Shown here: piece after piece, positions 1-10,583 of the stretch
Numbering within the stretch: position 1 is the stretch's first letter
Layout of the letters: the number at the start of each line of letters is the position of its first letter
The notes under the pieces: generated by a model
The model's input: only the letters and a program-made list of their open reading frames with translations
What the model was told of the DNA's origin: nothing
The model's database searches: none
Position numbers and translations under genes: made by a program
From: Nemophila menziesii
Lineage: Eukaryota > Streptophyta > Magnoliopsida > Boraginales > Hydrophyllaceae
Reading direction: 5' to 3'
DNA: 64,000 nucleotides
Assembly: GCA_029959085.1 (NCBI GenBank)
Contig: JARWIR010000001.1
Span: forward strand, 67,084,899 to 67,148,898

Positions 1-2
1 TT

Positions 3-540
3 CCATCAAGAACAGTTGTGGGGTGGAGAGTGTGCATGGATTATTGAAGACACAACAAGGCCACAAAGAAAGATCACTTCCCTTTACCATTCATTGATCA
101 GATGCTAGACAAACTCACAAGGAGAGAGTATTATTGTTTTCATGACGGATATTCAGGTTATAATCAGATTTGTGTGGATCCCCTTGATCAACATAAAACA
201 ACTTTTACTTGTACATTTGGCACCTTTGCTTATAGAAGGATGTTGTTTGGTTTATGTAATGCACCTGCCACATTCCAGAGGTGCATGATGACTATATTTT
301 GGGACATGATTGATAAATGTTAGGAGGTTTTTATGGATGATTTTTCGGTGTTTGGAGATAGTTTTGATGATTGCTTGAATAATATTGAGAAAGTCCTAGT
401 GAGATGTAAAGATAAAGATCTTGTGCTTAATTGAGAAAAATGCCACTTCATGGTTCAAGAAGGAATTGTGGTGGGGCATAAAGTTTCGAAAGCATGGATG
501 GAGGTTGATCGTGCTAAAATTGAAGTTATCAAAACCTTAT
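3..540 (+). pseudogene. Gypsy reverse transcriptase fragment
   Basis: Reverse transcriptase domain of the E1 polyprotein. Read in the frame starting at base 3 it shows RTVVGWRVCMDY, then DHFPLPFIDQMLDKL, FHDGYSGYNQI (catalytic-site region around 145-180), LFGLCNAPATFQRCM (245-290) and the active-site box FMDDFSVFG near 330-355, so the two catalytic aspartates are kept. In-frame stops occur near 46, at 321-323 and near 432. Around 540 the sequence jumps from the end of the RT palm to the end of RNase H, so the connection domain and most of RNase H are deleted. The start is outside the window. The domain assignment is sure; it is not functional. Confidence 0.88.
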
Positions 541-2039
541 GGAGAAAAAGGACGCTAAGCCGCGTCTTATTAGATGGGCATTGTTGTTGCAAGAATTTGA
601 CATAGATATTCGAGACCGAAAAGGATGCAAGAATCAAGTTGCTGATCATTTATCCAGGCTCGAAGGATCTGATGCCAACAAAGAACCATTATTGGTCAAA
701 GAGGTATTCCCTGATGAATAACTTTTTACTATTAAAAATACGTGTGTGCCTTGGTACGCAGATATAGTCAATCTCATCGTGCGTGGTGTATTCCCTGCGG
801 ATTTCAATCCACAACAAAGAAAAAGGTTAACTCATAACGCCAGACAATACTTTTGGGACGAACCATACCTCTGGAAAGTTTGCAGTGATCAAGTTGTCAG
901 AAGATGCGTCCATGATGCGAAATTACAAAGATCATGGAAAGCTGTCATGGCTCACCATACGGTGGCCACTTTAAAGGCGATAGAACTGCAGCTAAAATTC
1001 TTCAATCCGGTTTCTATTAGCCTACCCTACACAAAGATTGTCATCAATTCGTTCAGACCTGTTATAGATGCCAGTTCACTGGTAATATATCGAAAAGAGA
1101 CGAGATGCCGCTTAATAATATCTTAGAAGTTGAAATCATTGATGTATGGGGAATAGATTTCATGGGACCTTTCATCACTTCCCATGGTAATCTTTACACT
1201 TTTCTAGCAGTAGACTATGTGTCCAAGTGGGTAGAAGAATTGGAAATACCAAATAACGATGCTAAAATAGTTATATCATTCCTGAAGACGAACATCTTTT
1301 CACGACATGGTACGCCACGTGTTCTTATCAGTGATAAAGGTACCCACTTCATCAATTTTCAGGTGAGAGCTGCCCTTCGTAAGTTGGGGGTGAGACACCG
1401 CATTTCAACCGGTTATCATTCCCAAACTAACGGTCAAGCTGAGGTTTCTATCCGAGAAATCAAATCTATTATTGAGAAGACCGTGAACAAAACGAGGAAG
1501 GACTGGTCATTAAAACTAGATGATGCTCTCTGGGCTTATAGAACAGGATTCAGAACACCAGTTGGGGAATCTCCTTATCGCTTAGTCTACGACAAAGCAT
1601 GTCATCTTACTATTGAAATTGAATCACGTGCCTTCTGGGCTATTAAAACGTTAAATCTAAACCTAGACATGGCCGGAAAAGAAAGGTTAATGCAGCTAAA
1701 TGAATTGGATGAATTTTGTTTCCTTGCCAATGAAAATTCGCGTCTGTATAAGGAGAAAACAAAAAGATGGCATATGATAAACAAATTCTTGCAAAGACGT
1801 TCGAGAGAGGACAAAAGGTTTTATTGTACAACTCTAGATTCTTGAACTACCCGGGTAAGCTTAAATCCCGTTGGGGAGGACCTTACATTGTTACAAAAGT
1901 CACACCTCATGGAGCAATTGAAATTGAACATACAACTGAGCAAAGGACATTCATGGTGAATGGCCAGCGTTTGAAGTTATACCATGATAGTGAGTACTTT
2001 GGTCGAGAGGAGACGATCCTTCTCGAAGAACACGCTTAA
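541..2039 (+). pseudogene. Gypsy RNase H tail and integrase
   Basis: After the deletion the frame resumes at the end of RNase H ([15 protein letters not shown], then [12 protein letters not shown], 590-670). The integrase follows. Its HHCC zinc-binding part lies at about 940-1080 and needs a frameshift near 950 to read SPYGGHF and then CYRCQ. The catalytic core starts at 1105 with VWGIDFMGPF, LISDKGTHFIN and NGQAEVSIREIK, giving the D, D and E residues. The C-terminal part (1770-2039) is in a third frame and contains GQKVLLYNSRF, PGKLKSRWGGPY and VNGQRLKLYHD, like the GPY/F-type end of Athila/Tat integrases. At least two frameshifts inactivate it. The stop at 2037-2039 looks like the ancestral end of pol. 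Confidence 0.88.
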
Positions 2040-2249
2040 CCCGAGGTACACGTCAAACTCAAACACGTTAAACAAAAGTGCTCTTGGGAGACACCCATTG
2101 TTTTGATTGATTTTTAGATTAGTTTTATGTTATGTAGTGTATATTTCTAAGTTAGTGTATATTTTTAAATGTGTTTAAAAGCTAATAGGAGAGAAAGGTA
2201 GTCTGTTATTGTGCTGAAAATGAGTTTGGGGTCAAAAGAAAAAATTGGG

Positions 2250-2625
2250 AAAAATCTGGACCACTGAACGGTAGGCCGGTCAAACCACCATTATGCCGGT
2301 GGGGAAACACGAGCCCTCGGGTTAGTGGATTCGGGTTTATTGCCGAGAGCGTGTCTAAGAAAAACCGAGGCGACCGGTATGCCGCCCAGGTGACCGGTAT
2401 TGCCGGCTAGAAGAAAAACACGAGCCCTCGGGTTTCATGACTCGGGTTTTTTGACGAAGCAAGGTTTTGAGTAAAACAGCGCACCGGTATGCCACCCAGG
2501 TGGCCGGTATGCCGGCGCCCAAAAACACGAGGACTCGGGTTGTCGATTCGGGTTTATTGCCGAGAGTTACAAAAAGAAGATCCTCAACACCGGTATGCCG
2601 GTCCGATGGCGGTTTTGAAGAGTTT
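2250..2625 (+). repeat. GC-rich tandem repeat with CCGGTATGCCGG hairpins
   Basis: A region much richer in GC than its surroundings. It holds about three diverged copies of a unit of roughly 120 bp: ACCGGTATGCCG..CCAGGTG, then a second CCGGTATGCCGG-like block, then AACACGAG..CTCGGGT, then a run ending TTGCCGAG. The core CCGG-TATG-CCGG is an imperfect palindrome and CGAGnnCTCGGG is another. Related blocks sit at the same place (after pol, before the small 3' ORF) in the copies at 33160-33400, 51068-51115 and 61486-61890. No coding sense is seen. Confidence 0.8.
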
Positions 2626-2700
2626 ATTTCCAATTCCACTTCTTACCTTATCAAGAAGAAACCCTAGCCTATCCAACACGAATTTTCCAGCCCCTAACCT

Positions 2701-2709
2701 TATAAATAG
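2701..2709 (+). promoter_or_regulatory. TATA-like box upstream of the 3' small ORF in E1
   Basis: TATAAATAG about 95 bp after the GC-rich hairpin block and 275 bp before the ATG at 2976. The stretch between is poor in G and rich in A, C and T (CCTCCACAACAAACACAA and similar), like an unstructured leader. The same layout recurs at 51214 and 61994 within homologous sequence. Promoter function is inferred from position and sequence only. Confidence 0.45.
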
Positions 2710-2975
2710 ACCTTGAAGCTTGATTAAACCTCCACAACAAACACAATAACATCAATAATCCTCTCCTACTTCTTCCATAAACACATATTCTTCATCAAAT
2801 TCATCACACTACACCATAAAAAAACCACCAAGATCATCAAGCTATCAAGAATTTTTCCAAGAATCATCAAGAAACCTTCTCCTATCATCAAATCCAAGCA
2901 AGAAACTCAAGCCACACCAATCTTTCTTAACTTTATTCCATCCATGGTGTAACTTGAGTTGTGGGTCAATCAAAC

Positions 2976-3452
2976 ATGACAAACAGAATAGATACTGTGG
3001 ATTATAAGAGGAAGTGTTCAATCCTAGGGAAGAACAAAATTTTTCCTAGAGCCACAATTGAAAGGGCTATCAACCTTGATGAGCCTATTGAAAAGAAACA
3101 AAAGATAGAGGCACCATCACAACCACTACGCAAGAGATTAATAGCTAGGATGACGGTACCATCAAGGCTTAAAGAAAAGACACAAATTCAAGATTAAGGT
3201 ACTTCTTCTTCTTCTTCTTCTTCTTCAGATCAGAATAATTCTTGCATACCCCCAGCATGGGCAATGAAATTGCAACATGAAGTCAATCATATAAGAAAAG
3301 AAAACAGAGCACTCTGGGAGGAAATTGCAAAGATTAATCAGGTACTGGGTGAAGTAACTAAGACCTTGGATATTGAGAACTATTCTTCTTCGGAGGAGGA
3401 AGACATGATGGATCTTTATGACCAGGTACCCAGTTCTAATTCTTCTTCTTAA
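2976..3452 (+). pseudogene. Small 3' ORF (coiled coil) of the gypsy family
   Basis: A reading frame of about 158 codons downstream of pol, starting at ATG 2976 (MTNRIDTVDY) and broken once by TAA at 3195-3197. The first half is basic. Then come a serine run encoded by a TTC/TCT microsatellite (3200-3225), PPAWAMKLQHE, a predicted coiled coil (NHIRKENRALWEEIAKINQ, 3280-3340), an acidic SSSEEEDMM stretch and a serine-rich end. The ORF at 62258-62623 starts with the same MTNR and also has a coiled coil, so this is a family feature and not chance. It sits where env-like ORFs lie in some Athila elements, but I see no signal peptide or membrane segment. Function unknown. Confidence 0.6.
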
Positions 3453-3520
3453 TTGCTTGAATGCATTAGGTAGTTAGTTTAGTTTAATTTTAAATTTTAT
3501 TTCTTTATTGAGTCTTTATC

Positions 3521-3540
3521 GAGTCGTGGGGACACGACTC
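3521..3540 (+). promoter_or_regulatory. Perfect 8-bp stem hairpin after the small ORF
   Basis: GAGTCGTGGGGACACGACTC folds into an 8-bp perfect stem (GAGTCGTG/CACGACTC) with loop GGGA, 69 bases after the end of the small ORF. Identical at 51848-51867 and with one stem change at 62705-62724. Role unknown; a transcript-end or RNA-protein site is possible. Confidence 0.6.
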
Positions 3541-4977
3541 ACTTTTGAGTTGGGGGTGGGGATTCGTTGTCCTCATCTTCCTTTTTTTGTTTTTGCATAA
3601 AATTTAAAAATTTTAGGGTTTGAATAGGCATAAAATATTTTGAATGTACCTATATGAGCATGATTTAATTAGTTCAATGATAGTAAGTAGTATGTTTTTG
3701 AAAGATGTCATAAATATGTTTAGCATGCATGTATGAAAACAGGAAATAAAAGATAGAAAAGTTAATGAGCAATGCTAAGAAGTTACTTGAAACTTAGGCA
3801 GAGTTATTTGGTGTGTAGAACATGAGGTTTGAAATTAGTTGAAAACCCGCTTGTCTATGATCTAGTAGTAAAAAAGTAACAAAATCCGGTAGTTAGAAAA
3901 ATGAATAAGGAAGTTCTTTCATATTGAAGCCACTTGAAGCCTTTTTTTGCATTCTCACCCTTTTATTTGATTAATGTTATTATTTATCCATCTTAGCCCC
4001 TCTGAGCCTTTCTAAAGCCTTTTATTTAACCACATTATTAACCATACCACTTAGGTTATAGGACTTATCTATATGACCCGCACTCGAATCGCAAAACCTG
4101 AGACAAGTCGTTTTTAGAGCTTGAGTTTGGGGTGGTGGGTTTCATCATTAGGGAACAATGGGTTTGGGAGATTGTAATTTTGATTTATTGATGATGAAAA
4201 AGTTATTATTGTAACCCTTTACCGGGGTAATAGTGAATGAAAAAAGCTAAAAAGCATGAATTGAAAAGAAAAAAATATATATGAGAAAAAATAGTGTGAC
4301 ATCTCGAACATCAGATAGAGAGTCATAGCTATACAAAAGAAAAAAATTGATATGAAAAGAATATATATTCGGACCGGCAAAGTAGAATTTGTATATCGTC
4401 ATGAAAGGTTTTATTTGGGATTATTGGGGATGCACATCAAAAGCATCGAAAATTGGGTTGAGTGAGAACATCTTCGAGTGAAAACTCAAGCTCTAGGGCG
4501 ATTCGTTGATGGACTGTGAGGAGAGAGCCAGAAGCTCACTTTTCATTATCCAAATATACCACACCGTCCCTAAGCCCCGTTATAACCGTAAAGACCTTAG
4601 GATTTCTAACTGCTTGGTGGAGAAACAATTGAGCTAATAGGAAGTAGGTAAGTGGACTATTGGATGCTATATTAGGACCTATGAACAACCTATAGCCATT
4701 AACACGAACTAAGTTGAGACTTCTCCTTCTGGAATTGCGAAATTAATCTTGACTTGAATTTATGGATTGTTGATTATGTGTATATTAAGAATACGTGTGC
4801 ATTATTTCTTGAGCACTACTACATGAGAGTTTTTAGATATTTTGATGTAGGACCATTCATTGTGTTAAGTTCTTATTCTCCTCCTACTTCTTCTTCTTGT
4901 TTATTATTTGACTACCCTACTGTTCTCTATTTTTATTTTTATTGTATCGGAACGATACAACTTTGAGTGGGGGGTCT
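3541..4977 (+). other. Non-coding 3' region of E1 with polypurine tract
   Basis: No ORF of note. The stretch aligns by eye with 51868-53264, 62725-64000 and, inverted, 10584-11490. Shared landmarks are a G-rich tract after the hairpin, CTTGAGTTTGGGGTGGTGGGT near 4120, GTAACCCTTTACCGGGGTAATAG near 4210, AGAGAGTCATAGCTATACAAA near 4320, and a block ending in the polypurine tract TGAGTGGGGGGT (4964-4975), two bases before the LTR. Confidence 0.75.
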
Positions 4978-6436
4978 TGACGTCTCCCCATTTGTGATGA
5001 TTTAATCTATCTTGGAGACATCATTTTAGGTGTATTTATTAGTATATAGGTCGATTTTCTCATGATTTAGTACACTTTCCTATTTCCTGTCTTAATTTAT
5101 TTATTTATTATTTTTAGAGCATATTGGGTTTAATTGTTTGTTAATTGCGAAACTTTAAAGATATATGGTAATTAATTAGATGCCAAGTTAATTCTAAGAG
5201 ATAAAGGAAAGAGGATAAACATGTAAATTGGAGATAAATGCAAGAAATATGAAAAAAAAGAAGATAAAGTTGCCAAATAAATCTGAATTCCAGCAGCTAC
5301 GACCACAAAAGCGATTATATCTCAATATTGGCTAGGAATTTGGAAGAATGGTCTAAAGAAAAGTTAAAGAGCTTTCCGAGACGATCAGTTTTGACTATTG
5401 GAGTGCGTCAAACGGATAAGTATTGAAGCAGTTACGGCCAAAACTAAACAACATCAAAATCTTACCTTTTCTATATTTTAGGGTTACGAATTTGAGTTGG
5501 GCTTGGAGTCCAATACCTATCTTATACTACAAGAAACATTTTAGGGTCTCCTATACCCTATAAATACACCCTCTTAGCATAAGAAAAATATCCTTGGCCA
5601 AGCTCAAGCCAAGAAGAAGCTTACAACACAAGAAAAGAAGTCTAGAAGGAGCTGAACACCATATCATGTCTTTTTCAACCTTTAAATTTGAAATTTCTTT
5701 CTTTTCTTCCATTAGTATGAACTAATTTACTTTTAGCTTGAGATTTAGCATATATGTATGAAACCTAGTTTTTATATCTGATTTTGGATATTTTCATATT
5801 TAATTGAAGTCATGTTTTATTTTATGTTTATGTGTTTTGATTTAATGATTGTTTTCCTTGCTAGTGCATGAGTATAGGATTACCTTAATAGTAGTTAGAT
5901 GGTCGCCCGGAAGGGGTATTTAACTATTGAAACAGCACATAACCTCTAGTGTCCAATATTGGTCTTGACAACACTGATTCTAACTAGATAGTCATTAGGG
6001 TATGTTTTCACCACCAAGGTCTGAGGTATGGGAATTTAGAATCCTGACTATAGTAATATCACATGATTCACCATTAAATGTTAGAATAAACAAAACTGGT
6101 GGGGATTACTTGCTAATATCTCGAGCTAAACTCTCATACTACTTGTTCTTTGCTTATTTAATTTTCTGTCTTTTAATTTATTAGTTAATTTTCTATTCTC
6201 TTAAAATTAAACAAAAATCTCTTTTCTTTTATTTTCCAGCGTATTAATCTGATCTAGCTTTCATATCTGCACTTGATAATTTGCATAAGTTCTCTCTAAC
6301 ATTCGTAGTCTCTGAGGAACGAATCTTATTTATCAGTAAAACTTGCATACGTCCTGTATATTTGCAGAACCGTGCTAGCCTACGGTGTTTATTTGCGTTT
6401 ATTTATCTATTATTTTATCACACCTTAGGTACACCA
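4978..6436 (+). repeat. 3' LTR of E1
   Basis: Starts TGACGTCTCC directly after the polypurine tract and ends ACACCA at 6436, so it has TG..CA ends. Length 1459 bp, in the range of the other LTRs of this family here (1255-1767 bp). It carries a TATA box (CCCTATAAATACACC, 5559-5566) at the place conserved in the family. The right half shows the family landmarks AGTTAGATGGTCGCCCGGAAG and CCTGACTATAGTAATA. Confidence 0.85.
5559..5566 (+). promoter_or_regulatory. LTR TATA box
   Basis: TATAAATA within CCCTATAAATACACC. The same box occurs in the LTRs at 12740, 28334, 49626 and 54041, roughly 340-780 bp from the LTR start, so it is probably the Pol II promoter of this family. Confidence 0.6.
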
Positions 6437-7522
6437 CCTAACAAATACCAGGGGACTTGGGTAAGGGGACCCTGCACAATGATCGGTGTTTAATCTCAAA
6501 CCCTAATGACTATCTAGTTAGGCCAGCCCTTCCGGATCACTACCGCACACTAGACATTTATGTGGTATTTCAATAATTAAACACCCATTATGGGTGACCA
6601 TCTAACTATTATTAAGGTAATCATATACGTTGCGCACCGCAAGAACTACAAACAATAAATCAAAGCACATATAAACAGAGATATCAACACTAATTTCAAT
6701 TAAATGTAAAAGATATCCCAAATTAAAATAGATATAAAACAAGTCTAAGGTTCATACCCATATGATAATCTCAAGCTAAAATAGAATTTAGTTCATACTA
6801 GAGGAAGAAAGAACAACAATTACAAATTTGAAGGATTGGGAAGGCATGATTTTTGTCCAACTCCTTCAGATCTTCTCTTCTCTTGATGTAAGCGTCCTCT
6901 TGGTATTTTGATGTTTGAGGACAGTCCAAGGATGAGTTATGAAGGGTAGTATTGAGTATATATAGGCCCTTGGTCGAAATTAGGAGTAATCCCCAAGTTA
7001 AGGAGTCCAGATCTTACCAAAATTTGTATACCTAACTTGTAGGAAGGGATAAACCTTAACAGATTTTGTTTTGGTTATATCTCCTTCTTTACTTATCGTA
7101 TTTTGACGTTCTTTATATGGAAATGAATGAGTTAAAAAGATCTAGTTGCTCATATATAATATCTCCATAATTCCAGACCGTTTTTCTGTAGTAAATTAAT
7201 TAGTGGACGTATGTGCAGTTTTGACAGCTTCTTTACATTCAAATGTATCCAAACTCTTCCTTTTTTACTTTGAATAAGGGGTTTCCTTTACTTTTCCTTT
7301 TAAAATAAGTTTCCTTAGGTGTAATAGCTTCCATATACCTAAGTGCTACACAAATAACACACAAGTTACGCGCAAAAGCTCACAAAATAGCAAAACACCT
7401 AAAACTAGACAAGAAGGTGTAAAGTAGAAACAAAATTGGGAAAAATTCAGAAATTAATAACTAAATAACCCTAAAATGATGTCTTAGGTATATATTAATA
7501 TATCACAAACAGAGTGACATCA
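6437..7522 (-). repeat. Partial LTR of an older minus-strand gypsy copy
   Basis: Reverse complement of the same LTR family. It begins in the middle of the LTR (ACTTGGGTAAGGGGACC, the complement of the GGTCACCTTACCCAAGT block at 13200) and runs to the LTR start, here decayed to GTGACATCA at 7514-7522. A minus-strand TATA-like box lies at 6957-6964. The 3' part is missing at the E1 junction, as expected if E1 inserted here; the rest should lie left of the window. Confidence 0.75.
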
Positions 7523-8287
7523 CTTGGGTTTGGCATATGTATAATCTTTGAATTCTATTTTCTTCTATCTAAGATTGTTTAGGAAAAACCTTTTTAAATC
7601 GATTGAGCTTCTTAACGTTTATATTTGTTTTATGTGCTTTGAAATATTGACTCTAGTTCTTGCTAGTTCACGAGTATAGACTACCCCATTAGTAGCAGTT
7701 GGATGGTCACCCAGAATAGGTGTCTAGTTGTTGAAACACCACATAAACGTCTAGAGTGCAGTAGTGATCCTGACGGGTTTTCCTATCTAGATAGTCACTA
7801 GGGTTTGAGATTAAACACCGATCATTGCGCAGGGTCCCCTTACCTAACTCCCCCGGTAATTGTTAGGTCTCCACCTAAGTCCACCCAGAAGGGGGTTAGG
7901 AGGAATATAGAATCATGGCTACTTACTCTAAGATATTTAATCACCCTTATAACTAGTAGAAGAAATAGAAGTATAAGTGCATACACGCAAACCTGAGCTA
8001 TATCTCTCATCTTATTCTTACATCTCTTACTTATTTTTATTAATTTTAGTTTAATCATAATCTCTCCACAATTACTCATATTTATTTTACTGTCTTTTAT
8101 TCTACTAAACTATTTCTTATTACTCTTTCTTCTAATTCATACTTCTAACACACTAAGTCCCTGAGAACGAATCTTTCTATTAAAACTTGCATACGATCTG
8201 TGATACTTGCAGTGAATAACGTGATTGGTTAGGGTGATAGTTCTTATCTTTATTTATCATTATTTAATCACACCCTACCAGCCACCA
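7523..8287 (+). repeat. 3' half of a plus-strand gypsy LTR
   Basis: Begins inside an LTR (CTTGGGTTTGGCATATGTAT, matching 12898 onward, about 495 bp into that LTR) and runs to the LTR end ACCAGCCACCA at 8287. Internal landmarks (GATGGTCACCCAGAA, ATTGCGCAGGGTCCCC, TCCCTGAGAACGAATC) match the family. Its first part is absent at 7523, where the minus LTR starts, suggesting that the minus-strand element inserted into it. Confidence 0.75.
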
Positions 8288-8832
8288 GTACCGCAAGGCG
8301 CGTTCTATATCGTAGCTCTTTCATGATACATGTCAAATATTTATGCCTTCTTCAAGTGTGGAGTATAGTGCACACGCTTTGCACAGGTTTTGCGGCAAAC
8401 CGCAAGGGGCGCGGTGTACCGCGATTTTTGCTACATACAACTCCATTTTCTCTGACTCTTGCGAGCGTTGACTGGCATGTATACGCCTTTGGTCACCTGC
8501 GGGGTACCGCAACACGTGCGGTGTAACGGTAAGCAAGATCTACGAAGTTCTATCGGTCGAAAGAAGAGTTTGATCCTGGCTCAGAAGGAACTAGGTTTGT
8601 GTTGTATATTTTTCTGCAAGCTCCTTTCACCCCAAACTCACATTATAACTACCTACGCAACAAAATGCTATACTTTTCTCTCCCATTAGCTTTAATACAC
8701 ACTAATACACATAAGTAAAACAATGAATTTAACATTATACACTATAAAATCAATAAACTACTCTACACATGGGTTTTCAACCTTATTTGGGTTTTGGTTA
8801 ACATCGTTAAACTCGACGGGTTACCTCGCGAA
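8288..8832 (-). other. 3' non-coding region of minus-strand gypsy element E2
   Basis: Read on the minus strand, the pol stop (8833-8835) is followed by AACCCGTCGAGTTTAACG, a block like 2165-2232 with GAGAGAAAAG and GAGTTTGGGGTG (8625-8640), and then a GC-rich stretch with GCGGTACCCCGC and GCGGTTTGCCGC inverted repeats (8380-8525). This is the equivalent of the CCGGTATGCCGG block in the other copies, with a diverged motif. The region is cut at 8288 by the plus-strand LTR end. Confidence 0.65.
8564..8591 (+). other. Short match to the 5' end of mitochondrial small-subunit rRNA
   Basis: AGAGTTTGATCCTGGCTCAG (8565-8584) is the universal bacterial/organellar SSU rRNA 5' sequence. The following AAGGAAC fits plant mitochondrial rrn18 better than plastid rrn16, which as I recall has GATGAACG there. 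The match ends at 8591, where CTAGG replaces the expected GCTAG. Only about 28 bases match, so this is a trace of organellar DNA and not an rRNA gene. It lies inside the E2 3' region. Confidence 0.55.
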
Positions 8833-10325
8833 TTACGTGGCGCCGTATGCGGCTTCAATGAGATATATTATCTCTACAAAGTTTGGATCCTCTTCATGAA
8901 TGGTATCCTCGCATCCATGATAAATTTTCAATCGATGACCATTCACCATGTATGTGCGTTGTTTTGTTGGATTTTCAATCTCTATAGTTCCATTAGGCGT
9001 GACTTAAGTAAAAAAGAATGGGCTCGACCACCTCGATCTCAACTTCGCCGGATAATTAATGAACCTGGAGGTGTACTTTAAGACTCTTTGTCCCATTTCA
9101 AACGTCTTCTTCTGAATCCTTTTATCATGCCATTTCTTTGTTTTCTCTTTGTAAAGTTTGGAATTCTCATAAGCATGCAAGCGGAACTCATCAAGTTTTT
9201 TCAATTTCATTAGTATTTTCTCTCCGGCTAATAGTGCTACTAAGTTCAACTCTTTTATCTCCCAATAGGCTCTCAATTCAAGTTCAAGTTGTAAGTGACA
9301 AGCCTTACCATATACCATTCGATACGGTGATGCACCTAGGGGTGTCTTGAGTGTTGTTCTGTAAGCCCATAGTGCATTATCTAACTTCATTTTCCAATAC
9401 TTCCTCGTTTGTCCAATGGTCTTCTTGAGAATAGCTTTTATCTCTCGATTAGAGATTTCGGCTTGATCGTTTGTTTAGTTGTGATAAGCGGTTGACACTC
9501 TATGTCTCACTCCATATTTAACAAGTACATATTTTAAATATTTGTTAATAAAGTGCCTACCTCCATCACTAATGATGACTCTTAGCGTTCCATGTCTTGT
9601 GAAAATTTGTGATTTCAAACATTTAATCACCACTCTTGCGTCATTTGTGGGTAAAGTCATAGCTTTTACCCATTTCGATACGTAGTCAACTGCTAGCAAG
9701 ATGTATTTATTCCCATAGGATGGTACAATGGTCTCATGAAATCAATTCCCCAAACATAAAAAAATTCAATCTTCAACACATTGTTGAGCGGCATCTCATT
9801 AAGCCTCGGAATGTTTATGGTGAATTGGAATCCTTTACATTGCTTGACAAACATGTGACAATCTCTATGAATGGTATGCCAATAGAAATCGGATTGAAGT
9901 ACCTTGACAGCTGTGCAATCACCCTTAAAATGTCCTCCATATGGTGACTTGTGACAACTCGCTACAACTTCACGAATCTCATGCTCATGCACACATCTTT
10001 GAATCATATGGTCACTACATACCTTTAACATGTACGGATCTTCCCAAAAGAATTGCTTTGCTCGAGCATCCACCTCTTATTTTATTGCAGTTTGCTTCCA
10101 ATGGGGAACACACCACTCACTATCAAATTATAAATATATGCATACCAAGGAACATTTTGTGTATTCACCACAAACAATTTTCATCAGTAAATACCTCTTT
10201 GACCACTTCTGGTCCATTGTTGACTTTAGAGCCTTCGAGGCGAGATAGATGATAAACTACTTGATTCTCTCTCCCCTTCCAGTCTTAAATCTCTAAGTTG
10301 AATTCTTGCAATAAAAGCAGCCCTT
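8833..10325 (-). pseudogene. Gypsy RNase H tail and integrase of E2
   Basis: Minus-strand copy of the same pol segment as 541-2039. From right to left it shows the RNase H end (10325-10200), a zinc-binding region with SPYGGHFKGD and HRDCHMFVKQCKGFQ (the last expected Cys is Phe), VWGIDFM (near 9750), the core with AVDYVSKWVKAM and ISDGGRHFIN (9475-9699), a stop where the Gln of HNQTN is expected (near 9477), then NREIK, ALWAYRTTLKTPLGASPYRMVYGKACHL (9280-9390) and LRSRWSSPF. The C-terminal end with MVNGHRLKIYH runs to the stop at 8833-8835. The frameshifts and stops differ from those of E1, so the two copies decayed separately. Confidence 0.86.
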
Positions 10326-10327
10326 TG

Positions 10328-10583
10328 TTCTTGGCACCTTATTAGATCTTCTTTCCTCGACTTCTTATCCATTTTTTGGCATCTTATATCATCCATGTAC
10401 CTAAAATATTCTCATGTAACAAACAAATTATGCGCAAATAGCTTTAAAAGTGACAACTATCCAAAACAAGGCAAGAAATGAGAATATATCAAATAATGAG
10501 GAAAAATTCCTCAGTTGAGCATAAAAAGAACATAAAAATATTTCTCACAATGGGATTTATTCATCACAAAAAGGGAGACATCA
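10328..10583 (-). repeat. Truncated minus-strand LTR (first part only)
   Basis: On the minus strand it begins TGATGTCTCCC at 10583 and keeps about 255 bp of LTR, matching the right end of the LTR at 23665-25179. It then breaks off against the E2 RNase H fragment near 10328. The polypurine tract follows it immediately on the other side. Confidence 0.75.

Larger units (their letters stand above)
1..6436 (+). mobile_element. Athila/Tat-like Ty3-gypsy element, 3' part (element E1)
   Basis: The window opens inside the reverse transcriptase of a Ty3-gypsy retrotransposon and continues through RNase H, integrase, a 3' region of about 2.9 kb and the 3' LTR (4978-6436). The order RT, RNase H, integrase is seen directly and defines Ty3-gypsy. 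Motifs such as FMDDFSVFG, VWGIDFMGPF and ALWAYRT are those of the Athila/Tat lineage. The 5' LTR, gag and protease lie left of the window. Stops, frameshifts and an internal deletion near 540 show it is dead. The 5 bases after the LTR (CCTAA, 6437-6441) should be its TSD. Confidence 0.9.

Noticed and set aside
2976..3452. Envelope-like protein in the env position
   Set aside because: No signal peptide, transmembrane segment or glycosylation-rich ectodomain; too short.
8564..8591. A real rRNA gene
   Set aside because: Only about 28 bases match; the adjoining bases do not continue the SSU rRNA.
8323..8689. Overlapping ORFs of 66-76 codons on both strands
   Set aside because: They lie in the GC-rich hairpin block of E2, have no recognisable motif, and start or stop arbitrarily relative to the element landmarks.
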